Origin: Firmicutes bacterium CAG:822
GTDB taxonomy: Bacteria > Bacillota_I > Bacilli_A > RF39 > UBA660
Length of the DNA stretch: 56,893 nt
Reading direction: 5' to 3'
Assembly: GCA_000432855.1 (NCBI GenBank)
Contig: HF990851.1
Coordinates: 1-56,893 of the forward strand
In this document: positions 52,201 to 56,893 of the stretch, one piece after another
How the letters are laid out: the number at the start of each line of letters is the position of its first letter
How positions within the stretch are numbered: the first letter of the stretch is position 1
Position numbers and translations under genes: made by a program
Notes under the pieces: model-generated
What the model was told of the DNA's origin: nothing
The model's input: the letters and a program-made list of their open reading frames with translations, nothing else
Database searches by the model: none

Positions 52201-52811
52201 CAGTTACCACAGATAACGGAGTAACCATCGGAACAAGTAGTGGATTTTACTGGAATAAAGTTCAGCAATCAGGAAAGAACTATAATAACTGGGAAGATTC
52301 AACTTTACAGACATATTTAAATGGAACATATTATAATAGTCTAAATAGTACATATAGAAATATGATATCACCATCGACATACTATTTAGGAGGATCAACA
52401 ACTAGTAATTATCGAACTCTAACTGCCAGTGGTTATTATAATGCCGAAAGAGATAGTAGCCAGGTATATAGTGGCAATCCAGGAAGTACAACCCAAAACA
52501 TAGGATTAATGTATCCAAGTGACTATGGCTATGCAGCAGGAGAAAGTTGTTTATCAGCGGCTCTTTATAACTATGATTCTAGCTGCCAATATACTGACTA
52601 CTTATCTATTGGAAAAACTGAATGGTTACAGGCTCCTCTTGCCAGTCATTCCACCTACGCGGCCGCTCTGGGCAGTACTGGTCGTGTCTATGGCGGTGGG
52701 CGCCTCGTGGCCCGCAGCTCCAATGCCGTCCGCCCAGTCTTATATCTAAACACAAGTGTTCAAATCACGGATGGAATAGGAAGTCAAAGTAATCCATTCA
52801 AATTGAAATAG
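49245..52811 (+). CDS. Giant repeat surface protein 2, the DGR-diversified target
   Basis: A 1188-residue secreted protein. Residues 1-170 nearly repeat surface protein 1 (basic start, signal/anchor helix 9-28, TasA/camelysin-like domain), followed by InlB-type B-repeats, cysteine-pair modules and a fibronectin-like segment (to about 905). Residues about 910-1188 are unique: a C-type-lectin-like/FGE-like domain (Y-Y-N-C, W-R-I-M-G-I, N-N-W-E-D-S-T-L, S-I-G-K-T-E-W-L). The variable repeat codes residues 1129-1165 in it, followed by R-P-V-L-Y-L-N. ATG 49245 with GGTGA is homologous to the start of gene 1; an in-frame ATG at 49187 would read through the G9 run but has no ribosome site. The DGR genes follow. 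Confidence 0.93.
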   Translation: MHRSKKRRNVIIFSLIGVLLCMVVGYAAFQTRLEIKGTSKVTSNWDIEITNVTSGTPTGSAENAVAPDWDKLTASMEANLYDKGDAMEYDVTIENKGTIDAKLNDILTNLKNSNSDAVIITFSGYTKGEVLKAKESKLIHVKIAYNPDYDGEETSSEVTIDFDYTQDNKSEDAPKTYLLTYDYKTNGGDRVDSEGEYLTSGSNANLSNVAYKQGWIFVGWNTNKNAEVGLTSYQMKEQSTTLYAIYSKTLKATYEKGSNIESVGKEEDSCTIYNNETSCEITLPSITPNEGYVIDGWYNGNNKVGSPNDKYDMSSSITLTSKVKQNTYTVTYDYKTNGGTSSTKETDKVNYGEAIDLTPTASKSGWTFVGWNTNKDATTGLTSLKMNNGNVTLYAIYRKEAKTITITFNKNGSTSQTPSGGSANSNTTLTQSCTIPAVYNNATQASSCNITSPTINASTNTPTVVGYNTSASATTSSWNQNTSKAVSTNATYYAITRKDAVTLTAKFNANGASLSSTSNQTCTLAATYNGNAQATSCTVTAPTITRSGYTIVGYNTSASSTTNNSSYNTSSKVLTLTSSNNNSTWYAITSKKVTITFDKNGASSIGSTSQSCTMYNTASSCNVTTPSITRSGFTITGWGTSASATTATVKANASLSLTANKTYYAITSKVVTVTYSKGSNVSSIGSTIGTCTIQNSATNCQVTLPSITASSTYIADGWYSGNTRVGSVGAKYTVSSNTTLTGKSKADSISLSISTTSKTNSITVVATASATSGISKYEFSKDGGKTWVNGGTNKTYTFTGLTAGTSYSIQVRVTASSGKTSTTSKTVTTSTLTSPTFKETETSNGKTVTITYPSGCGSSLTCTYKKDNGTAVNVTSTTVNVSFTASGSLVATVSDGTNRKSSSYTVTVFPYGDASDTITELVSTNPDELYTDDNDNIRYYGAEPNNYVYYNCTNVNNQTSSTCELWRIMGIIDGKVKIIKDEALTPVTTDNGVTIGTSSGFYWNKVQQSGKNYNNWEDSTLQTYLNGTYYNSLNSTYRNMISPSTYYLGGSTTSNYRTLTASGYYNAERDSSQVYSGNPGSTTQNIGLMYPSDYGYAAGESCLSAALYNYDSSCQYTDYLSIGKTEWLQAPLASHSTYAAALGSTGRVYGGGRLVARSSNAVRPVLYLNTSVQITDGIGSQSNPFKLK
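52631..52737 (+). repeat. DGR variable repeat (VR)
   Basis: 107 bp at the 3' end of the surface gene aligns without gaps to the template repeat 53223-53329. They differ at 25 sites, and all 25 are A in TR (A to G, C or T). Of 36 adenines in TR, 25 are changed. The differences hit 14 of 15 AAY codons, plus two silent third positions. The GC-rich 3' end (52721-52737, ATGCCGTCCGCCCAG) is unchanged and acts as the likely initiation-of-mutagenic-homing sequence. AAACTGAA occurs 16 bp upstream of both repeats in register. Confidence 0.98.
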
Positions 52812-52823
52812 AGCTTGCGAAGC

Positions 52824-52853
52824 GTCCCCTGTAAGGCGAAGTCTTACGGGGAC
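52824..52853 (+). promoter_or_regulatory. GC-rich hairpin downstream of VR
   Basis: GTCCCC-T-GTAAG (52824-52835) pairs with CTTAC-GGGGAC (52843-52853) around a 7-nt loop, with one bulged T. It lies 87 bp past the VR, after the stop codon at 52811. Hairpins or cruciforms behind VR promote homing in known DGRs. TR has no such hairpin. There is no long T-run, so it is a weak terminator candidate. Confidence 0.75.
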
Positions 52854-52885
52854 CGCCCCAAATTTCAAGGGTATTTGATTTTAAA

Positions 52886-53203
52886 ATTAAGAATATCAAA
52901 GGTGGTGGTGTAAAGTTTAGTGCGTATAATAGATATGTATTTCTAAAGAAACATCACAAAAGATATTTAATAATTATTAAAAAGAAAGAAAAATATTATA
53001 GTTTTAGCTATGATAAAGATATTTTAAAATTAATTAAATTTAACAATAGTTTTAAATTGTTGGATAAATATCAAATTAGTTATAAAGTTATCGATAACTT
53101 AGAAATTATTAGAAGTAAAAATTTTGATAATAACAATTATAAAAAATATTTATATATTGTTAAAATAAGAAAAATATTGGATAGATTGTTATCTAATATT
53201 TAG
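52886..53203 (+). CDS. Possible short ORF, MutS-like accessory relative, no canonical start
   Basis: The frame is open from 52835 to the stop at 53201-53203 but contains no ATG, GTG or TTG in a usable place. ATT 52886 is the best start I can offer. A ribosome-site-like AAGGTGG (52899-52905) has no start behind it. About 95 residues are coding-like: Y-x-F-L-K-K.. Y-L-I-I-I-K-K-K-E-K-Y-Y-S-F-S-Y-D, then I-L-K-L-I and I-S-Y-K-V, ending N-N-Y-K-K-Y-L. Spacing resembles the protein at 53580 (F-Y-H-V-F-D-G-D, Y-I-L-N-Y-L, I-N-Y-E-L, N-N-Y-E-K-Y-L). It may be a diverged or decayed copy of it. Confidence 0.42.
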   Translation: MKNIKGGGVKFSAYNRYVFLKKHHKRYLIIIKKKEKYYSFSYDKDILKLIKFNNSFKLLDKYQISYKVIDNLEIIRSKNFDNNNYKKYLYIVKIRKILDRLLSNI

Positions 53204-53222
53204 GGTAAACTGAAAATAATAG

Positions 53223-53329
53223 GGCTCCTAATGCCAGTAATTCCAACAACGCAGCCAATCTGAACAGTACTGGTAATGTCAATGGCAATGGAAACAACGT
53301 GAACAACAACTCCAATGCCGTCCGCCCAG
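53223..53329 (+). repeat. DGR template repeat (TR)
   Basis: 107 bp, the unmutated donor for VR. In the VR reading frame it codes A-P-N-A-S-N-S-N-N-A-A-N-L-N and so on, with 15 AAC/AAT codons, the mutable codon favoured by DGRs because A-substitution yields many residues but no stops. The sequence is GC-richer than its surroundings. It is transcribed from the same strand as the target and RT. It is not a normal gene. Confidence 0.98.
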
Positions 53330-53579
53330 CTCCTTAAAAAATGCGCTTATATGGTTAAGGCTATGTAATAGAATTATAAGGAACAAAGTTTATCCTTGGA
53401 TTTAATCCTAAAACAGGAATAAAGATGGTTTATGCATACGTGCAGGCCTATACACTTTATTATAAAAGCAAAGCAGTATTATGATATGAATTTTGATCTA
53501 CATTAGAACTCGTAGAACTATTCATATTTCTTAATACTGCTTTTAATATTAATAATTAGTAAGAAAGGTAGGATGCTTT
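53330..53579 (+). ncRNA. Structured RNA region between TR and the accessory genes
   Basis: No gene fits here, but the sequence is rich in pairing. CCTTAA (53332-53337) pairs with TTAAGG (53355-53360). The long hairpin AAAGCAGTATTA (53470-53481)/TAATACTGCTTT (53532-53543) has an inner ATATGAA (53484-53490)/TTCATAT (53521-53527). In the phage BPP-1 DGR the RNA just 3' of TR is needed for template-primed cDNA synthesis by RT-Avd; this region is the matching candidate. Confidence 0.55.
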
Positions 53580-53930
53580 ATGTTTGTTGTTTTTCGAAAA
53601 GTTGGTGGTTTTTATCATGTCTTTGATGGAGACTCATATATCTTAAATTATTTATTTAATTATAAAATTGTGGGTAATAGAGTTGGTTTCCCAGTTGGTT
53701 CGATACATAAAGTAGTAAATACTCTAGAAGATAAAAAAATAAATTATGAATTAGATGGTAAAAAGGTTAATTTTAAAAGGAAAAATAATTATGAAAAATA
53801 TTTAGAAAAAGGTAAAGTAAAATACAATTTTAAAAGGGATATTGAAAAAATATATGACAAGTTAGATCAATTAAATTCTAAAAATTTAAAAGAAATATTA
53901 AATTTTATCGAAGGTAAATTAGATGAATGA
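53580..53930 (+). CDS. MutS domain I-like DGR accessory protein
   Basis: The 116-residue protein resembles the mismatch-recognition domain of MutS: F-R-K-V-G-G-F-Y-H-V-F-D-G-D (compare MutS G-D-F-Y-E-L-F-x-x-D-A), then G-F-P-V-G-S-I-H-K-V-V (compare G-I-P-x-H-x-x-x-x-Y). The C-terminal 40 residues form a helix with Lys/Asp repeats. MutS-like (MSL) proteins are a known class of DGR accessory genes. It lies in the DGR operon: 4 nt overlap with Avd, AGAAAGGTAGG before ATG 53580. Whether it helps VR selection or cDNA integration is unknown. Confidence 0.72.
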   Translation: MFVVFRKVGGFYHVFDGDSYILNYLFNYKIVGNRVGFPVGSIHKVVNTLEDKKINYELDGKKVNFKRKNNYEKYLEKGKVKYNFKRDIEKIYDKLDQLNSKNLKEILNFIEGKLDE

Positions 53931-54261
53931 ATTTTTAATTGTTAAGAATATGAAACAGTTTATTATGTCTTTAGATAATATTATTATCAATTATCCTAGA
54001 AAAGAACATGTCATTAAAGATAGATTATTTAATGATAGTTTAGATATTTTATATTTAATCTATGAAGCTAACTACAGTAAAAATAAAAGGAATATTCAAG
54101 TTAAAATTTTAAGTAAAATCAGTATGTTAGACTTTTATTTAGAAAGAAGTTTAAAAAACAAATATATTAGTGAAAAAGAGTGTTTAAAAAAATCGAATCA
54201 ATTACTTACCATTACTAAAATGGTTCATGGGTGGATTAAAAGTGATAAAAGTAAGTTATAA
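53923..54261 (+). CDS. avd: Avd-like DGR accessory variability determinant
   Basis: Avd is a four-helix bundle protein, pentameric in BPP-1, which binds RT and the DGR RNA to make cDNA. The 112-residue product is wholly helical in appearance with a basic face (R-N-I-Q-V-K-I-L-S-K-I-S-M-L-D-F) and K-M-V-H-G-W-I-K near the end. Size matches Avd (about 110-130). It overlaps the MutS-like gene by 8 nt and the RT by 35 nt, so the three genes are one operon. Assignment rests on position and fold pattern rather than a strict motif. Confidence 0.8.
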   Translation: MNEFLIVKNMKQFIMSLDNIIINYPRKEHVIKDRLFNDSLDILYLIYEANYSKNKRNIQVKILSKISMLDFYLERSLKNKYISEKECLKKSNQLLTITKMVHGWIKSDKSKL

Positions 54262-55243
54262 AGATTTATTAGATATTTATGAAAATGAAATCAGTAAGTG
54301 TATTAAAAATAAGAAGAAATTATATAACTTTGAAAAATATAAAATTCAAAATATCACCAGAGCTTTAAACAAAATAAATAATTTTGATAAAGAAGAATAT
54401 AATATTTTTTTAATACGTGAACCCAAAGAACGAATTATTATGAGTTTAAATTTAGTCGATAAATTAATCAATCATTATATTTCAAGAACAGTATTAATAC
54501 CTAAATTAGAAAGATATCTAGATATTAGGAATGTGGCCACTAGAAAGAATATGGGGACTAGCTATGGTCTTAAATTATTAAAAAAGTATTTAAACTTAAA
54601 CAAAAAATATGGTGAATTTTACGTTTTAAAATTAGATATCTCCAAATATTTTTATACTATTGACCATGATAAATTAAAAAGTATGCTTAAAGATAAATTA
54701 GATATTGATGAATATAATATTGTTTCTAAAATAATTGACAGTACAGATTACAAATATGTGAATGAAAAGATAAAAGTAGTTAAAGACGGTAATAACTTAG
54801 GTCATATTCCTTATTATGAAAAAGGAAAAGGATTACCTATTGGTGGATTGTCATCACAAATACTATCGGTATATTATTCATCAGAAGTCGACCATTATAT
54901 TATTCATGATTTAAAAGTTAAATATATGATTCATTACATGGATGATTTTATTTTAATTCACAAAGATAAAGAATATTTAAAATATTGCTTAAAGCAAATA
55001 AAACACAAATTAGAAAAATATAGCTTAAAATTAAATAATAACAAAACTGAAATCACAAACATTAAAAATGGTTTTACTTTTCTAGGTTATAATTTTAAAT
55101 TAAAAGGAAAACTAATTATCAAATTATCAAATAAAACAAGATACAAGAAAATTAAAAACTTAAAAACAAAACATAAATTTTATAAAAAAGAAAAAATCAC
55201 CTTTCAAAACTATTTTTGTTCAGTAAATTCATACAGAAAGTAA
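54227..55243 (+). CDS. DGR reverse transcriptase
   Basis: RT copies the TR RNA into cDNA with errors at adenines, which then replaces VR (mutagenic retrohoming). The 338-residue protein has RT motif 3 V-L-K-L-D-I-S-K-Y-F, motif 4 L-P-I-G-G-L-S-S-Q (SQ instead of the SP of retroviral and group II RTs, typical of DGR RTs), motif 5 Y-M-I-H-Y-M-D-D-F-I-L-I (catalytic YMDD), and motif 7 F-L-G-Y-N-F. N-V-A-T-R-K-N (RT1-2 region) also fits. No thumb or maturase domain, so it is not a group II intron RT. ATG 54227 lies in the Avd gene. Confidence 0.97.
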   Translation: MGGLKVIKVSYKDLLDIYENEISKCIKNKKKLYNFEKYKIQNITRALNKINNFDKEEYNIFLIREPKERIIMSLNLVDKLINHYISRTVLIPKLERYLDIRNVATRKNMGTSYGLKLLKKYLNLNKKYGEFYVLKLDISKYFYTIDHDKLKSMLKDKLDIDEYNIVSKIIDSTDYKYVNEKIKVVKDGNNLGHIPYYEKGKGLPIGGLSSQILSVYYSSEVDHYIIHDLKVKYMIHYMDDFILIHKDKEYLKYCLKQIKHKLEKYSLKLNNNKTEITNIKNGFTFLGYNFKLKGKLIIKLSNKTRYKKIKNLKTKHKFYKKEKITFQNYFCSVNSYRK

Positions 55244-55264
55244 ACATAAATAGTTTACTTTTTT
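55237..55264 (+). terminator. Terminator of the DGR operon
   Basis: AAAGTAAAC (55237-55245) pairs with GTTTACTTT (55253-55261), with a 7-nt loop and a T-run. It overlaps the RT stop codon. Confidence 0.85.
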
Positions 55265-55273
55265 CATAAATTT

Positions 55274-55282
55274 TGGTATAAT
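55274..55282 (+). promoter_or_regulatory. Extended -10 of the rpsF operon
   Basis: TGgTATAAT at 55274-55282. The -35 (TTTACT at 55254-55259) is poor and overlaps the DGR terminator. It gives a leader of about 65 nt. Confidence 0.7.
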
Positions 55283-55287
55283 CAAAG

Positions 55288-55352
55288 CCGAGTAATTAAT
55301 TTACTCCTTGCTTTCATAAAAGAAAGCCTAATGGCCATAAGGAGGTGGAAAA
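55288..55352 (+). promoter_or_regulatory. Structured rpsF leader, possible S6:S18 autoregulatory site
   Basis: GAGTAA/TTACTC (near 55289-55305) and GCTTTC/GAAAGC (near 55310-55328) form two hairpins before GGAGG. S6:S18 complexes bind rpsF leaders in many bacteria through a CCG-containing motif; GCCG (55287-55290) is present but I cannot confirm the full motif. Confidence 0.4.
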
Positions 55353-55643
55353 ATGAGAAACTATGAAATCATGTTTATCGTTAGACCAACTTTAGGTGAA
55401 GATGAAGTAAAAAAAGTTGTTAAAGACTTTTCAGACATCATCACTAAAAACGGTGGTAAAGTAACGAAAGAAGAAAACATGGGACAAAGAGAATTAGCTT
55501 ATGAAATTAAAGATTTTAAAAGCGGATACTATTTCGTTTTTGAAGTTGAAGCTAAAGACAATAAGGCAATTAAAGAATTTGACCGTTTAGCTCTTATCAA
55601 TAATGACATCGTTCGTCATTTAATTACAAAAGTAGAAGAGTAA
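55353..55643 (+). CDS. rpsF: 30S ribosomal protein S6
   Basis: S6 pairs with S18 on the 30S platform. The 96-residue protein has the normal length and signature M-R-N-Y-E-I-M-F-I-V-R-P (1-12), then G-Q-R-E-L-A-Y-E-I-K. The start is preceded by GGAGG. First gene of the conserved rpsF-ssb-rpsR operon. Confidence 0.98.
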   Translation: MRNYEIMFIVRPTLGEDEVKKVVKDFSDIITKNGGKVTKEENMGQRELAYEIKDFKSGYYFVFEVEAKDNKAIKEFDRLALINNDIVRHLITKVEE

Positions 55644-55659
55644 GAAAAGAGGTAGTTTT

Positions 55660-56115
55660 ATGAACAGAGTATGTTTAGTTGGTAGACTAACGGCAAAACC
55701 TGAATTAAGGTATACTGGTGGAAACGTTCCATATACTAGATTCAGTTTAGCAGTCAACCGAACTTTTAATAATGCCCAAGGTGAAAGAGAAGCCGATTTT
55801 ATTAACATTGTAGTTTGGCGTCGTCAAGCTGAAAATATAGCTAATTATTTAGATAAAGGTAGCAGGGTTTCTGTTGAAGGAAGAATTCAAACTGGAAGCT
55901 ATACTGCCCAGGACGGAAGTAAGAGATATACAACTGATGTTGTTGCTGATAATGTTCAATTCTTAGATTCACGTAGACAAGCTGAAGCAAATAATACAAC
56001 TCCATATGATTATAGGGATGCTCCAGCCGCACCTACTAACGATGTTAATGTTGATGACGATCCTTTCGCTGATTTCGGGGATAATGTTTCAATTGATGAT
56101 AATTTCTTAGAATAG
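55660..56115 (+). CDS. ssb: Single-stranded DNA-binding protein SSB
   Basis: SSB coats single-stranded DNA during replication and repair. The 151-residue protein has the OB-fold start M-N-R-V-C-L-V-G-R-L-T, W-R-R-Q-A-E-N, and the acidic C-terminal tail D-D-N-F-L-E that recruits partner proteins. GAGGTAG precedes ATG 55660. In an organism with a DGR the pool of single-stranded cDNA would also be a substrate; that is inference. Confidence 0.97.
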   Translation: MNRVCLVGRLTAKPELRYTGGNVPYTRFSLAVNRTFNNAQGEREADFINIVVWRRQAENIANYLDKGSRVSVEGRIQTGSYTAQDGSKRYTTDVVADNVQFLDSRRQAEANNTTPYDYRDAPAAPTNDVNVDDDPFADFGDNVSIDDNFLE

Positions 56116-56125
56116 GAGGATAGTT

Positions 56126-56341
56126 ATGGCAGAATTTCGTAGAAGAAAAAGAAAAGTATGTCAAATGTGTGCTGGTAAGCATGTAAGTTATAAAGACGAT
56201 ACTGTAAAAAAATATGTCAGTTTAGATAAAGGTAAAATTTTACCAAGAAGAATTACTGGTGCTTGTGCAAGACACCAAAGATATATTGCGGGCGAAGTTA
56301 AAAAAGCTAGATTTATGGCTTTATTACCATTCGTAAAATAA
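56126..56341 (+). CDS. rpsR: 30S ribosomal protein S18
   Basis: The 71-residue basic protein has the S18 features R-R-R-K-R-K-V-C-Q-M-C, C-x-x-C, and R-R-I-T-G-A-C-A-R-H-Q-R. The zinc-binding cysteine form. GGAGGATAGTT precedes ATG 56126. Confidence 0.98.
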   Translation: MAEFRRRKRKVCQMCAGKHVSYKDDTVKKYVSLDKGKILPRRITGACARHQRYIAGEVKKARFMALLPFVK

Positions 56342-56342
56342 G

Positions 56343-56371
56343 ACATTTGTTTTTAAAGCAAATGTTTTTTT
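56343..56371 (+). terminator. Terminator after rpsR
   Basis: ACATTTG (56343-56349) pairs with CAAATGT (56359-56365), with a T-run of six or more. Confidence 0.88.
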
Positions 56372-56423
56372 CTTAAAAATTTCACAAATTAATGTTATAA
56401 TTAATCTAAAAGGAGGATGGCTT

Positions 56424-56893
56424 ATGAATGAAACAAATAAAGAAGCATCTTTAAAAGATATTGTAAAAAATGATTATCAAGAACAAACTATTTTAAATTT
56501 AAATATTCCTGATAATAAAATAGGTCTAGCTAGTGACCATAGAGGTTTTAAATTAAAACAAAAACTAACAAAATATTTAACTAAAAAAGGATATACTGTC
56601 ATTGACTATGGTTGCGATGATAAAACAAGTCATGACTATCCAGAATATGGTTTTAAATTGGGTAAAGCAGTCAGAGATGGCAAAGTTGAAAAAGGTATTG
56701 CAATATGTGGTAGTGGAATAGGTATTAGTATTGCTTGTAATAAAGTTGATCAAGTAAGATGTGCTAAAGTAGATAACATCAAAGAAGTAAAATATACCAG
56801 AAAAGATAACGATGCTAATATAATTGCCATCAATGGAAATATGCCATTATTTAGAGCTAAAGACATTACCGATGTATTTTTAAAAACACCTTT
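56424..56893 (+). CDS. rpiB: RpiB/LacAB family sugar-phosphate isomerase, partial
   Basis: RpiB interconverts ribose-5-phosphate and ribulose-5-phosphate in the pentose pathway. The open frame runs off the window's right edge. After a 30-residue N-terminal extension it shows I-G-L-A-S-D-H-R-G-F-K-L-K, then D-Y-G-C-D-D, and the catalytic I-C-G-S-G-I-G-I-S-I-A-C-N-K. AGGAGG precedes ATG 56424. The N-terminal extension is longer than usual for RpiB. Confidence 0.88.
   Translation, partial: MNETNKEASLKDIVKNDYQEQTILNLNIPDNKIGLASDHRGFKLKQKLTKYLTKKGYTVIDYGCDDKTSHDYPEYGFKLGKAVRDGKVEKGIAICGSGIGISIACNKVDQVRCAKVDNIKEVKYTRKDNDANIIAINGNMPLFRAKDITDVFLKTP

Noticed and set aside
40511..52811. Long frames on the - strand inside the surface genes
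   Set aside because: They are shadows produced by biased Ser/Thr/Asn codons of the repeats, without ribosome sites or recognisable domains.
53210..53340. Template repeat read as a decayed gene (Asn-rich peptide)
   Set aside because: It has no start and its match to VR with A-only differences explains it fully as a DGR template.
54227..55243. Group II intron or retron reverse transcriptase
   Set aside because: No maturase or endonuclease domain, no intron RNA ends, no msr-msd; SQ in motif 4 and TR/VR pair show a DGR.
39572..55352. Prophage carrying the DGR
   Set aside because: No integrase, capsid, tail, terminase or lysis genes are present in the island.

Overview
The window is an AT-rich bacterial chromosome segment from the Firmicutes/Bacilli side of the tree. 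Gene order follows Bacillus-type origin-proximal synteny: SRP RNA, dnaX, ybaB, recR, bofA-like, holB, ricT, trmN6, rsmI, then pth, mfd, spoVT, metG, tatD, a 3D-domain protein, rsmA, tilS, ftsH, then parA, parB, mscS, DUF951, ychF and rpsF-ssb-rpsR. TGA is used as a stop (holB, trmN6, ung, mscS), so this is not the Mycoplasma code. An uncultured walled, small-genome Bacilli lineage (RF39/RFN20/Erysipelotrichales-like) is my inference. Nearly all genes run on the + strand.

Layout. 1-300: two perfect parS sites and the 4.5S/SRP RNA. 0.3-11.3 kb: replication, recombination and translation-quality genes. 11.3-20.9 kb: inorganic pyrophosphatase, SpoVT, a T-box leader with dut and metG, TatD, wall-related proteins and a VanY/VanR/VanS-like operon. 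20.9-31.1 kb: rsmA, two paralogous proteins of unknown function, ung, tilS, ftsH, a flavoprotein, an Rpn-type nuclease and a nitroreductase. 31.2-39.6 kb: parAB, MscS, DUF951, an AbgT-type transporter, a GH25 lysozyme, a Schlafen/AlbA-type regulator and ychF. 39.6-55.3 kb: an accessory island splitting the usually adjacent ychF and rpsF. 55.3 kb to the end: rpsF-ssb-rpsR and a partial rpiB-like gene.

The most interesting part is the island. It holds two giant paralogous surface proteins with the same N-terminal anchor and repeat architecture but different C-termini. The first ends in cell-wall-binding-like repeats. The second ends in a C-type-lectin-like domain that is the target of a complete diversity-generating retroelement (DGR). 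The DGR has a 107-bp variable repeat at the 3' end of the target gene, a 107-bp template repeat about 0.5 kb downstream, a MutS-I-like accessory protein, an Avd-like protein and a reverse transcriptase with a YMDD box and the DGR-type GxxxSQ motif. VR and TR differ at 25 positions and every one is an adenine in TR, which is the DGR mutagenesis signature. The likely promoter of the DGR target has a nine-G homopolymer filling its -35/-10 spacer. That suggests phase-variable ON/OFF expression on top of sequence diversification. An IS3-family element carrying a nested ISL3-family element (perfect 23-bp inverted repeats, perfect 8-bp target duplication) lies between the two surface genes.

The DGR class itself is known. 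The points that look new are its genomic setting, the poly-G promoter, a second MutS-like ORF between VR and TR, and the divergently encoded ribbon-helix-helix regulator with an operator-like repeat over the first surface gene's promoter.
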